This document shows positions 7,125 through 13,510 of a DNA stretch of 19,825 nt, in pieces. The notes beneath the pieces were generated by a model that was not told the origin of the DNA, did not search any database, and worked only from the letters and a program-made list of their open reading frames with translations. The position numbers and the translations under genes are program-made. This DNA comes from an uncultured Oscillibacter sp. Lineage in GTDB: Bacteria; Bacillota; Clostridia; Oscillospirales; Oscillospiraceae. The stretch's first letter is position 1. Each line of letters starts with the position of its first letter. The stretch is taken from positions 1-19,825 of the forward strand of contig CAJTZI010000041.1 of the NCBI GenBank assembly GCA_910584075.1, in the 5' to 3' direction.

Positions 7125-8489
7125 TCAATATCCCCGGCGCTTCAAATCCGCCGCCAGCTTTACATAGAACTCCCGCACATCAAAGCCCCGGATATTCTCC
7201 CGGTTCAGGTCCACCACATCGCCGTGGGAGATGCCCCGCTTCCCCTGGGGCTCCAGGAGGGTGAACTTCTCCCCCCACTTGGCGGACTCCACTGACACCA
7301 GCCCGTCGTTCAGCCCGTCGAAGTGCTTGACAACGGGGTATGTCATGTTCAGGGGGAACCTGCCGTGCTGAGCCTTTTTGCAGTAGGACATGACGCTCTC
7401 GTACACCACACCGGGGATATCCGGCGTCGTCTCGTTCCGGCGAAGGCACGCACTCTCCGTCAGGTCCGTCACCGCCGCCAGAAAGTCCGGATTGGGGTCC
7501 CCCACCTGCCGCAGGGCGGCATTGTAGGCCCCGGCGATCTTCTGCCGGACGGCCTGGGGTGCCTTGCCCAGCAGGTATTCGGCAAAAATGCAGCCCCGGT
7601 GGGGCGTGTTAATGGTGGTGAGAGTGGCCACATAGGGGGCCATGCTGCAATGGGAAATGGCGGCCCGGCTGTCCAGCCCGCCCTTGGAGTGGGCGATGAT
7701 GTTCACCTTTTCGCAGCCCGTCTCCCGCACAATCTGCCGGATGCGCGCCGCCAGCTCCTTCCCGCTGTCCTCCACCGCCGCCGCGGACTGCTGCTGTCCG
7801 TAGTAGACCGTAGCCCCGTTGCGGATCAGCTCTTTGGGGATGCGGCCCCAGTAGTTGAGGTAGCGGAAATCCCGGAAAAAGACGCCGTGGACCATCAGGA
7901 TGGGGTATTTTGTCTTACAGATCTCGCTCTCCGCCCGGACGGCGTCCAGCTCCCACTTCTCCGTCTCAAACTCCGCCTCGTCTCCGGTGATGCGGATAAT
8001 TTTCATCAAGTACCACAGGTTCACCAGTGGGATCCAGCCGCACAGCGCCGCCAGGACGCGGTGCTTGACGCCCAGCTGAACGGAGGTGAGGTAGACCCGG
8101 ATCATGCCGTTCCAGAAGAGGGCGCACAGGGAGCATGCCGCCAGGAGCAGGTCCAGCAGCACCACAAACAGCGCCCCGTCTCGGCCCCCGGTCTCGGCAA
8201 ACGCCCACCACAGCCAGACGGACTGGACACAGAGTGTCAGGGCAAAGGAGGCGGCAAACAGCCACAGCAGCTCACACCCCTCCGCCAGATGCCGGATGCG
8301 CTTGGTGGGGGCCGTCTTGGGCAGAGGACGGAGGTTGATGTACACAAATGCCGCCAGAGCCAGTCCCCCGCCCAGCCAGGCAGCGGCGGCGCCCATCGCC
8401 GCCCGGGAGAGCGGAACTGTGACCAGCGCCAGATAATTGACCAGCAGTCCCGCCAGCAGCGCATAGACGGCCCGTCTGACATATTTCAT
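7125..8489 (-). CDS. Membrane-anchored alpha/beta-hydrolase (lipase/esterase)
   Basis: This 454-residue protein has two parts. Residues 1 to about 165 hold four or five hydrophobic segments. From about residue 195 there is a lipase-type alpha/beta-hydrolase domain. It begins with the oxyanion-hole strand ILMVHG (H201-G202). The nucleophile elbow is AHSKGG with Ser268, a variant of GxSxG with alanine first. Likely acid and base partners are Asp395 in LNDGLVSVE and His422 in ISHGD. It probably hydrolyses a lipid or ester substrate at the membrane. The ATG at 8489 has AAAGGGTGG upstream and lies 26 bp after the greA stop, so the two are probably one operon. The link to GreA is unexplained. The specific substrate and the side of the membrane are not determinable here. 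Confidence 0.8.
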   Translation of the reverse strand: MKYVRRAVYALLAGLLVNYLALVTVPLSRAAMGAAAAWLGGGLALAAFVYINLRPLPKTAPTKRIRHLAEGCELLWLFAASFALTLCVQSVWLWWAFAETGGRDGALFVVLLDLLLAACSLCALFWNGMIRVYLTSVQLGVKHRVLAALCGWIPLVNLWYLMKIIRITGDEAEFETEKWELDAVRAESEICKTKYPILMVHGVFFRDFRYLNYWGRIPKELIRNGATVYYGQQQSAAAVEDSGKELAARIRQIVRETGCEKVNIIAHSKGGLDSRAAISHCSMAPYVATLTTINTPHRGCIFAEYLLGKAPQAVRQKIAGAYNAALRQVGDPNPDFLAAVTDLTESACLRRNETTPDIPGVVYESVMSYCKKAQHGRFPLNMTYPVVKHFDGLNDGLVSVESAKWGEKFTLLEPQGKRGISHGDVVDLNRENIRGFDVREFYVKLAADLKRRGY

Positions 8490-8515
8490 GATAAACCACC
8501 CTTTCCCATATGGAC

Positions 8516-9019
8516 TCAGTAGGAGCTGATGTCCAGACTCTCGTCGTCCATGCCCTTCTCAATGGCCCGGATCTCCACAAAGTATTTCGTCTGCGGGTCC
8601 ACCTCCACCTGGACCCGGTCCCCCGCCCTGTGCCCCAGCAGGGCCTTTCCCACCGGGGACTCCTTGCTGACAAGACCCTTCAGGGCGTCCTGGCGCAATG
8701 TGGTGACGATGCGGATGGTTATCTCCCGCTTGACGAGCTCGTTGTAAATGGTCACGCTGTCAAAGAGGCCCACCGTGTCCGCTCCGCCCTTCACTTCAAT
8801 GACACGGGCGGTGCGGATCATCCGCTCCAGGTAGCGGATGCGGCTGTCGTTGCGGTTTTTCGCCTGCTTGGCGCACTTGTACTCAAAGTTCTCGCTGAGG
8901 TCACCAAACGCCCGGGCGGTCTGCACCTCCTCAATGAGCTGGGGCCGCAGAACGCGGATCCGATGGTCCAGCTCCTCCCGCATCTTTTTGATGTCCACCT
9001 CTGTCAGTTCGTCGTACAT
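8516..9019 (-). CDS. greA: GreA/GreB-family transcript cleavage factor
   Basis: This 167-residue protein binds the RNA polymerase secondary channel and stimulates cleavage of backtracked RNA. The N-terminal coiled-coil hairpin (about residues 5-75) carries the tip motif FGDLSENFEY. Asp40 and Glu43 correspond to the acidic residues that position the catalytic magnesium. The C-terminal FKBP-like domain includes VSKESPVGKALLGHRAGD, a clear GreA signature. A short acidic extension (MDDESLDISSY) follows the usual end. The ATG at 9019 is preceded by AAAGGAGGAG. The protein diverges from housekeeping GreA at several places (FEYKCAKQAKNRN), so it could be an additional paralogue; the symbol is given at family level. 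Confidence 0.9.
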   Translation of the reverse strand: MYDELTEVDIKKMREELDHRIRVLRPQLIEEVQTARAFGDLSENFEYKCAKQAKNRNDSRIRYLERMIRTARVIEVKGGADTVGLFDSVTIYNELVKREITIRIVTTLRQDALKGLVSKESPVGKALLGHRAGDRVQVEVDPQTKYFVEIRAIEKGMDDESLDISSY

Positions 9020-9044
9020 ACCGGTCTCCTCCTTTTGTGTATAC

Positions 9045-9053
9045 AGGATACCA
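9045..9053 (-). promoter_or_regulatory. Extended -10 promoter of greA-lipase operon
   Basis: On the minus strand TGGTATCCT (9053 to 9045) fits an extended -10 box. There is no good -35 hexamer at the normal distance. The predicted start is near 9038, about 19 nt before the greA ATG. It is oriented away from the tetR-family promoter at 9199-9227. Confidence 0.4.
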
Positions 9054-9169
9054 TAGTTTCCCAGAGAAGAAAAGTCTGTTTTTTGAGCCCTTTTGCATTC
9101 ACACCGCCGGTTTCACAAAATTGCCGCCCCATGGAGCACACAGGATGCCCCGCTGAAAAAGCAATCCGC

Positions 9170-9193
9170 GCCGCAATATGTGCCGCAATATGT
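9170..9193 (+). repeat. 12-bp tandem repeat upstream of the TetR-type gene
   Basis: GCCGCAATATGT occurs twice back to back (9170-9181 and 9182-9193), ending 5 bp before the -35 box of the regulator gene. Two identical sites one helical turn apart could bind a regulator on one DNA face. TetR-family operators are normally palindromic, so this may also be a chance duplication. Confidence 0.6.
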
Positions 9194-9198
9194 TTGGT

Positions 9199-9227
9199 TT
9201 GCGCATTGTCCCGGGATGTGGTATGCT
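9199..9227 (+). promoter_or_regulatory. Promoter of the TetR-family regulator gene
   Basis: TTGCGC (9199-9204) and TATGCT (9222-9227) are separated by 17 bp. Transcription should start near 9234, immediately before the AGAGGAGG ribosome binding site, so the leader is very short and supports the GTG start at 9253. Confidence 0.6.
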
Positions 9228-9252
9228 GGGGAAAAGAGAGGAGGCGTGCGGC

Positions 9253-9843
9253 GTGCCGAGGAAAAACACCAGAAACACCAAGGGACGGATCATCTCCGCG
9301 GCCTGGAAGCTGTTCTATGAGCAGGGCTACGAGGAGACCACGGTGGAGGACATCGTCTTTGAGTCGGAGACCTCCAAGGGCTCCTTCTACCACTATTTTG
9401 ACGGCAAGGACGCCCTGCTGGGAACCCTGGCCAACGTATTCGATGAAAAGTACGAGCAGCTGACGGAGGTTATGGACCCCGCTCTGGACGCCATGGAGAA
9501 GCTGGCATACCTGAACCACGAGCTCTTCGCCATGATCGACGGCGGCGTGTCCATGGACCTGCTGGCACGGCTGCTGTCCACCCAGCTGCTGGCCCGGGGG
9601 GAGAAGCACCTGCTGGACCGGAACCGCACCTATTTCAGGCTGCTGCGGCGGATCATCGCCGAGGGCCAGCAGACGGGGCAGCTGCGGGCGGACCGCACGG
9701 TAAACGACATTGTGAAGGCCTATGCTCTGTGGGAACGGGCCCTCCTATACGACTGGTGCCTCTGCGGCGGGGAGTACTCCCTGGTGGCCTACACTGACAG
9801 CGTGACGCCCATGTTTCTGGAGAGCTACCGGGCAGACAGGTAG
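9253..9843 (+). CDS. TetR/AcrR-family transcriptional regulator
   Basis: This 196-residue regulator has the usual N-terminal DNA-binding domain: GRIISAAWKLFYEQGYEETTVEDI, then SETSKGSFYHYFDGKDALL, with the helix-turn-helix at about residues 30-55. A helical ligand-binding and dimerisation domain follows. The GTG at 9253 is preferred because AGAGGAGG lies about 9 bp upstream. The longer in-frame ATG at 9178 would precede the promoter's expected start site. It is divergent from the greA-lipase operon and may control itself, that operon or something else. The ligand is unknown. Confidence 0.9.
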   Translation: MPRKNTRNTKGRIISAAWKLFYEQGYEETTVEDIVFESETSKGSFYHYFDGKDALLGTLANVFDEKYEQLTEVMDPALDAMEKLAYLNHELFAMIDGGVSMDLLARLLSTQLLARGEKHLLDRNRTYFRLLRRIIAEGQQTGQLRADRTVNDIVKAYALWERALLYDWCLCGGEYSLVAYTDSVTPMFLESYRADR

Positions 9844-9940
9844 TCGTTTCGGCTCTCTTCTTTCACGGCCGCCTTCCTCCCGCACGCTTCCGCCTCACCG
9901 GCGGCCCGGTTTTTCTCCACGGCGGTTTTGACAAAGTGAG

Positions 9941-9968
9941 GCGGGGCCCCGGAAATCCGGGGCCCCGC
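9941..9968. terminator. Strong GC hairpin between converging tetR-type gene and metK
   Basis: GCGGGGCCCCGG-AAAT-CCGGGGCCCCGC is a perfect 12-bp stem with a 4-nt loop, placed about 100 bp after both converging stop codons. Neither side carries a proper T-tract (TCGTCAAATG rightward, CTCACTTTGTC leftward). It is best read as a bidirectional terminator-like hairpin of uncertain efficiency. The rest of 9844-10081 shows no gene. Confidence 0.55.
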
Positions 9969-10081
9969 TCGTCAAATGACCGGCGTTATAAATACGGAAG
10001 CCAGGGCCCGCAGGCGCTTTCCCATAGAGACCTCTCTGTTTTGGAAAAGAGGCGTTCCGCGGCTTTCAGGCCCGTACTTTT

Positions 10082-11269
10082 TTACAGGCCCGCAGCGGCC
10101 TTTAACGCCTCCGCCCGGTCGGTCTTCTCCCAGGTCACGCCCAGGTCCTCCCGGCCCATGTGGCCGTAGGCCGCCAGCTGGCGGTAAATGGGCCTGCGCA
10201 GGTCCAGGTCCCGGATGATGGCGGTGGGCCGCAGGTCAAACACCTTGCGGACAGCCTCCTCCAGCTTGCCGTCGTCCACAGTTCCGGTGCCGAAGGTCTC
10301 CACCAGGATGCTCACCGGCTGGGCCACGCCGATGGCGTAGGCCAGCTCCACCTGGCAGCGGCGGGCCAGGCCGGCGGCCACAATGTTCTTGGCCACCCAC
10401 CGGGCGGCGTAGGCCGCGGAGCGGTCCACCTTGGTAGGGTCCTTGCCGGAGAAGCAGCCGCCGCCGTGGGGGGCGCTGCCGCCGTATGTATCCACGATGA
10501 TCTTCCGGCCCGTGAGGCCGGCATCCGCCGCGGGGCCGCCCTTGACGAAGCGGCCGGTGGGGTTCACATAGTATTTGGTGTTCTCGTCCAGCATACCGGC
10601 GGGGATGACCACCTTCACCACCTGCTCGATCATATCCTCTCGGATCTGCTCCAAGGTGACGTCGGGGTTGTGCTGGGTGGAGATGACCACGGTGTCCACC
10701 CGGACGGGGCGGCCCGACTCATCGTACTCCACCGTCACCTGGCTCTTGCCGTCGGGACGCATATAGGAGAGGAGCCCGGTCTTGCGCACCAGGGTCATCT
10801 GCTTGCAGAGCTTCTGGGCGAGAGCCAGGGGCAGGGGCATCAGCTCCGGCGTCTCGTCGCAGGCGTAGCCGAACATCATGCCCTGGTCTCCGGCGCCATG
10901 GCCCAGCTCGCCATCCTCGCCGCTCTTGCTCTCCAGGGATTTGTCCACACCCATGGCGATGTCCGGGGACTGCTCGTCCACGGAGGTGATGACGGCGCAG
11001 GTGTCGCAGTCAAAGCCGTACTTTCCCCGGTCATAGCCGATGTCCCGGACCACCTCCCGGGCGATCTTGTCGATGTCCACATAGCACTTGGTGGTGATCT
11101 CGCCCATGACATGGATGAGACCGGTGCAGGCCGTGGTCTCGCAGGCCACGCGTCCCTGGGGGTCCTGGGCCAGGATGGCGTCCAGCACGGCGTCGGAGAT
11201 CTGGTCGCAGATCTTGTCGGGATGTCCCTCGGTCACGGACTCGGAAGTGAATAAGTAATGTCTTGCCAT
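10082..11269 (-). CDS. metK: S-adenosylmethionine synthetase
   Basis: This 395-residue cytoplasmic enzyme makes S-adenosylmethionine from methionine and ATP, releasing phosphate and pyrophosphate. It is full length for the family. The N-terminal ESVTEGHPDK (residues 10-19) supplies the ATP-binding histidine. The signature GAGDQGMMFGYA is at 125-136. The phosphate-binding loop GGGCFSGKDPTKVDRS is at 269-284, where most homologues have alanine instead of the cysteine. The ATG at 11269 is preceded by AAGGAGA. The gene is alone in its transcript and is controlled by the SAM-I riboswitch upstream, so it should be expressed when SAM is low. Confidence 0.98.
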   Translation of the reverse strand: MARHYLFTSESVTEGHPDKICDQISDAVLDAILAQDPQGRVACETTACTGLIHVMGEITTKCYVDIDKIAREVVRDIGYDRGKYGFDCDTCAVITSVDEQSPDIAMGVDKSLESKSGEDGELGHGAGDQGMMFGYACDETPELMPLPLALAQKLCKQMTLVRKTGLLSYMRPDGKSQVTVEYDESGRPVRVDTVVISTQHNPDVTLEQIREDMIEQVVKVVIPAGMLDENTKYYVNPTGRFVKGGPAADAGLTGRKIIVDTYGGSAPHGGGCFSGKDPTKVDRSAAYAARWVAKNIVAAGLARRCQVELAYAIGVAQPVSILVETFGTGTVDDGKLEEAVRKVFDLRPTAIIRDLDLRRPIYRQLAAYGHMGREDLGVTWEKTDRAEALKAAAGL

Positions 11270-11306
11270 TGTTTTCGTCTCCTTTTCTGATCTGGTGCGG
11301 AGGAAG

Positions 11307-11339
11307 AAAAAACGCGTGTTTCGACAGGCGAAACACGCG
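11307..11339 (-). terminator. Riboswitch-controlled intrinsic terminator of metK
   Basis: On the minus strand CGCGTGTTTCG-CCTGT-CGAAACACGCG forms a perfect 11-bp stem followed at once by TTTTTTC. It lies between the SAM-I aptamer and the metK ribosome binding site, the expected place for the expression platform. With SAM bound, this hairpin should form and stop transcription. Confidence 0.9.
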
Positions 11340-11356
11340 AAATGATCTTTCCGCTC

Positions 11357-11447
11357 CTCATCTGTCGGTATCCGCCGGATTTGGCACCTTGAAGAACAGG
11401 TTGCCGTGGCTTCACAGGGCCGGTCCCTCCGCCACTCTTGATAAGGG
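11357..11447 (-). promoter_or_regulatory. SAM-I (S-box) riboswitch aptamer
   Basis: Read on the minus strand, conserved S-box blocks occur in order: CTTATCAAGAG at the 5' P1/kink-turn side, GGAGGGACCGGCCC, TGAAGCCACGGCAACC, GGTGCCAAATCC, and the 3' P1 strand GATGAG pairing with CTTATC through one G-T wobble. An intrinsic terminator follows downstream. This is the well-known SAM-sensing class that switches off methionine and SAM genes when SAM is abundant, and here it precedes metK. Confidence 0.95.
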
Positions 11448-11467
11448 ATGATGAAATTGTTACTATC

Positions 11468-11495
11468 ATTGTACCAGTTCCCTGGAATTTGTCAA
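11468..11495 (-). promoter_or_regulatory. Promoter of the metK riboswitch transcript
   Basis: On the minus strand a perfect TTGACA (11495 to 11490) and TACAAT (11473 to 11468) are separated by 16 bp. Transcription should start near 11461, about 15 nt before the aptamer. Confidence 0.75.
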
Positions 11496-11501
11496 GGACC
11501 C

Positions 11502-11522
11502 TTTTCTAGATTTTTTAGAAAA
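11502..11522. repeat. AT-rich inverted repeat between divergent promoters
   Basis: TTTTCTA (11502-11508) and TAGAAAA (11516-11522) are exact inverted copies around a 7-nt centre, between the metK promoter and the promoter of the rhomboid-like gene. It could be a weak hairpin or a protein site; AT-richness makes chance plausible. Confidence 0.35.
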
Positions 11523-11554
11523 AACCACTTTTGGACAACGTTTAAAAATTATAC

Positions 11555-11583
11555 ATGACTTTTCCCCGGGATTCGGGTATAAT
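11555..11583 (+). promoter_or_regulatory. Promoter of the rhomboid-like gene
   Basis: ATGACT (11555-11560) and a perfect TATAAT (11578-11583) are separated by 17 bp. The expected start is near 11590, about 47 nt before the TTG start codon. Confidence 0.6.
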
Positions 11584-11636
11584 AATTTATTACACTGTGT
11601 GATTTTTCCGAATTTTACCTTCTGGAGGGATTCCCT

Positions 11637-12515
11637 TTGAAAAAGCTCAACCGCGCGGTGGACCGCTTCGCGCACAGCCACCCCAATTTCGGCATCCCCA
11701 ACCTGATGATGTACGTGGTCGCCGGCAATGTGATCGTGTACCTTTTGACCGTGTTCGCCGGGTACGGGGCCGTCAGCTTCCTGACCTTCGACTGGCACGC
11801 CATCACCCGCGGGGAGGTCTGGCGGCTGGTGACCTTCCTCTTCTTCCCGGGCTATTACAGCCTGCGGGACGCCATCTGGATGGTGTTTTTCCTCCACCTC
11901 TACTACATGATCGGCACAACGCTGGAGCGGGAGTGGGGGACCGCCAAGTTCAGCCTCTACTACATCTCCGGCGTGGTGCTGACGGTCGTCACCGGCGCCG
12001 TCATCGGACTGCTCTCCGGCGGGGCCCACATCGCCGGGGCCCACTACATCAACCTCTCTATGTTCTTCGCCTTCGCCGTGCTGTACCCGGAAACGCAATT
12101 CCTGCTGTTCTTCTTCATCCCGGTGAAGGTGAAGTGGCTGGCCTGGCTTGACGCGGCCTACTTCGCCCTCCAGGTCCTGCTGAGCCTGCTGCAAGGGAGC
12201 CTTCTGGGGGCGCTGCTGCCCGTCATCGCCATCTTCAACTTCATCGTGTTCTTCTGGACCAGCATCACCGACGAGATCGCCTGGCGGCGGGGCCGGGCGA
12301 AGCACCAGACCTCCCACCAGACCATCCAGTTCAAGGCCGCCGCCCGGCAGCAGAGGAAGAAGGAGGAGGAACGGGGCTACCGCCACAAGTGCGCCGTGTG
12401 CGGGCGGACGGATACGGAGTGGCCGGACCTGGAGTTCCGGTACTGCTCCCGCTGCCAGGGGTACCACTGCTTCTGCCAGGACCATATCTTCAATCACGTG
12501 CATTTTACCGAGTAA
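11637..12515 (+). CDS. Rhomboid-like membrane protein with Cys-rich zinc-ribbon-like tail
   Basis: This 292-residue protein has about six hydrophobic segments (roughly residues 20-210), arranged like a rhomboid/Der1 fold. It includes LTFDWHAITRGEVWRLVTF, similar to the loop after helix 1 in rhomboids, and then LEREWGTAKF. The catalytic GxSG motif is not seen: the corresponding part reads HYINLSMFFAFA, so proteolysis is doubtful. A basic charged linker (about 225-248) leads to a cytoplasmic tail with C252-x2-C255, C270-x2-C273, C278, C280 and H283, suited to binding one or two zinc ions. The TTG start at 11637 is chosen because GGAGGGA lies about 6 bp upstream. It is a single-gene transcript with its own promoter and terminator. 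Its function is unknown. Confidence 0.8.
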   Translation: MKKLNRAVDRFAHSHPNFGIPNLMMYVVAGNVIVYLLTVFAGYGAVSFLTFDWHAITRGEVWRLVTFLFFPGYYSLRDAIWMVFFLHLYYMIGTTLEREWGTAKFSLYYISGVVLTVVTGAVIGLLSGGAHIAGAHYINLSMFFAFAVLYPETQFLLFFFIPVKVKWLAWLDAAYFALQVLLSLLQGSLLGALLPVIAIFNFIVFFWTSITDEIAWRRGRAKHQTSHQTIQFKAAARQQRKKEEERGYRHKCAVCGRTDTEWPDLEFRYCSRCQGYHCFCQDHIFNHVHFTE

Positions 12516-12518
12516 ACG

Positions 12519-12552
12519 GCGAAAGGCCGCCCCTAAAGGGGCGGCCTTTCGC
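12519..12552 (+). terminator. Strong intrinsic terminator
   Basis: GCGAAAGGCCGCCCC-TAAA-GGGGCGGCCTTTCGC forms a perfect 15-bp stem and is followed by TTTATTCTT. It lies 4 bp after the stop of the rhomboid-like gene. It is also about 40 bp past the end of the converging nuclease-like gene and may stop both. Confidence 0.85.
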
Positions 12553-12591
12553 TTTATTCTTCCACAAAAATATTTTCCAAATGACAACCTT

Positions 12592-13326
12592 CTATTTACC
12601 AACTTGAATCGTTAATCTGATCCCAGAATGATCCGTAAACGCTTCGGTTGATTGGGAGAAATTCTTATTTACATCGTCTATATACTCTATCAAAAAATTC
12701 CATCCTTCGTTTGTAAGCTTAAACATCTTTTTTGAAACGAAAATGTGATCTAATTTCTTTTTTTCTATCACTTCTTTATGCTCATTCTTCTTATTATACT
12801 GAAACGTATAATGCGGACTATTTTCTTTTTCTTCGTCTGCCAAAAGTTCCTCAAATCCCAGTTCCTGTGTAATCCATCGCAGAAATCGATCATTATCAGG
12901 AATATTGTGTTCTGTTTGATTTTTAAATGCGGCATTAAAATCTCCCAATAAAATCACCAATTCATCTTTAACCTCACTAATTCTTTTCAAAAGAACATAT
13001 CTCATCTGGGCAGAATACCGAAGCGATGAATGGAAATTGATTATCGTTATCTCTTTTCCGCCATACGTAACCTCCGCCTCCTGATAATAACCCGATTTGA
13101 AGTCCAGCCACGGAAAGGCCTCTTTCCATATTTCTTCCGCTCGTACAGCATCCGCTTCATTTTTTTCCAGTGAATCGTTTATACACAGATAAGCAATCTT
13201 GCACCTTTGCTGCTTTAATTCCTGAAAAGCATATATATTTGCTTTTTGCGCCTGCATATACTTCTTCACACTGTTTTCATTATACTTCCCACTTAAGTTT
13301 TGAGTAATAATTGACAACTCATCCAT
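12592..13326 (-). CDS. Endonuclease/exonuclease/phosphatase-fold protein, AT-rich
   Basis: This 244-residue protein carries the ordered motifs of the metal-dependent EEP fold (DNase I/ExoIII/phosphatase). These are SIITQN (Asn10), YAFQELK (Glu36), INFHSS (His99), VILLGDFNA (Asp129, Asn131), KLDHIFV (Asp193, His194) and the terminal FTDHSGI (Asp232, His233). All catalytic positions seem present, so it should be an active phosphodiesterase or phosphomonoesterase; whether the substrate is nucleic acid, lipid or sugar phosphate is open. The ATG at 13326 follows AAAGGGG. Its codon use is strikingly AT-rich (many AAA, ATT, TTT) against strongly GC-rich neighbours, a sign of recent transfer. No mobile element genes or flanking repeats are visible. 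Confidence 0.8.
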   Translation of the reverse strand: MDELSIITQNLSGKYNENSVKKYMQAQKANIYAFQELKQQRCKIAYLCINDSLEKNEADAVRAEEIWKEAFPWLDFKSGYYQEAEVTYGGKEITIINFHSSLRYSAQMRYVLLKRISEVKDELVILLGDFNAAFKNQTEHNIPDNDRFLRWITQELGFEELLADEEKENSPHYTFQYNKKNEHKEVIEKKKLDHIFVSKKMFKLTNEGWNFLIEYIDDVNKNFSQSTEAFTDHSGIRLTIQVGK

Positions 13327-13363
13327 TGTTGATCCCCTTTACCAGTTTCAGGCTGTTATTTTA

Positions 13364-13393
13364 ATAGTAATACCGTCCCCTCGCATATGTCAA
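13364..13393 (-). promoter_or_regulatory. Promoter of the AT-rich nuclease-like gene
   Basis: On the minus strand a perfect TTGACA (13393 to 13388) is followed after 18 bp by TACTAT (13369 to 13364). The start would be near 13357, some 30 nt before the ATG. The -10 match is only moderate (4 of 6). Confidence 0.5.
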
Positions 13394-13455
13394 TACTCCC
13401 AACGGCGCAATACGATACCGCGAAATTTCCGCTTCCCTCCCGCTGCCGGGTGCGG

Positions 13456-13461
13456 TATAAT
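13456..13461 (+). promoter_or_regulatory. -10 box of the multidomain gene
   Basis: A perfect TATAAT lies at 13456-13461. The -35 region 17 bp upstream is weak (TTCCCT at 13433-13438). Transcription would start near 13468, which excludes the upstream in-frame ATG at 13460 and supports the ATG at 13511. Confidence 0.5.
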
Positions 13462-13510
13462 GGAAATCACAAACTATCCACCAGCCTGCGGGCGGAAAAG
13501 AGGTACGCTT

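Noticed and set aside
9170..9193. Tandem 12-mers as a minimal CRISPR
   Set aside because: Two adjacent copies without spacers and no cas genes; not a CRISPR.
9178..9252. ATG at 9178 as the start of the TetR-type regulator
   Set aside because: It precedes the expected transcription start; the GTG at 9253 has a strong AGAGGAGG and gives the usual family length.
11466..12602. 378-codon open frame on the minus strand opposite the rhomboid-like gene
   Set aside because: Its translation is a His/Glu/Gly-rich low-complexity shadow typical of GC-rich antisense frames; the plus-strand gene has coherent membrane helices and a Cys-rich tail.
12519..13400. AT-rich nuclease gene as part of a mobile element
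   Set aside because: No transposase, integrase, flanking direct repeats or att-like sites were found around it; only the composition suggests transfer.
13460..13510. Upstream ATG at 13460 as the start of the large multidomain gene
   Set aside because: It overlaps the TATAAT box at 13456-13461 and has no ribosome binding site; ATG 13511 has AAGAGG at proper spacing.
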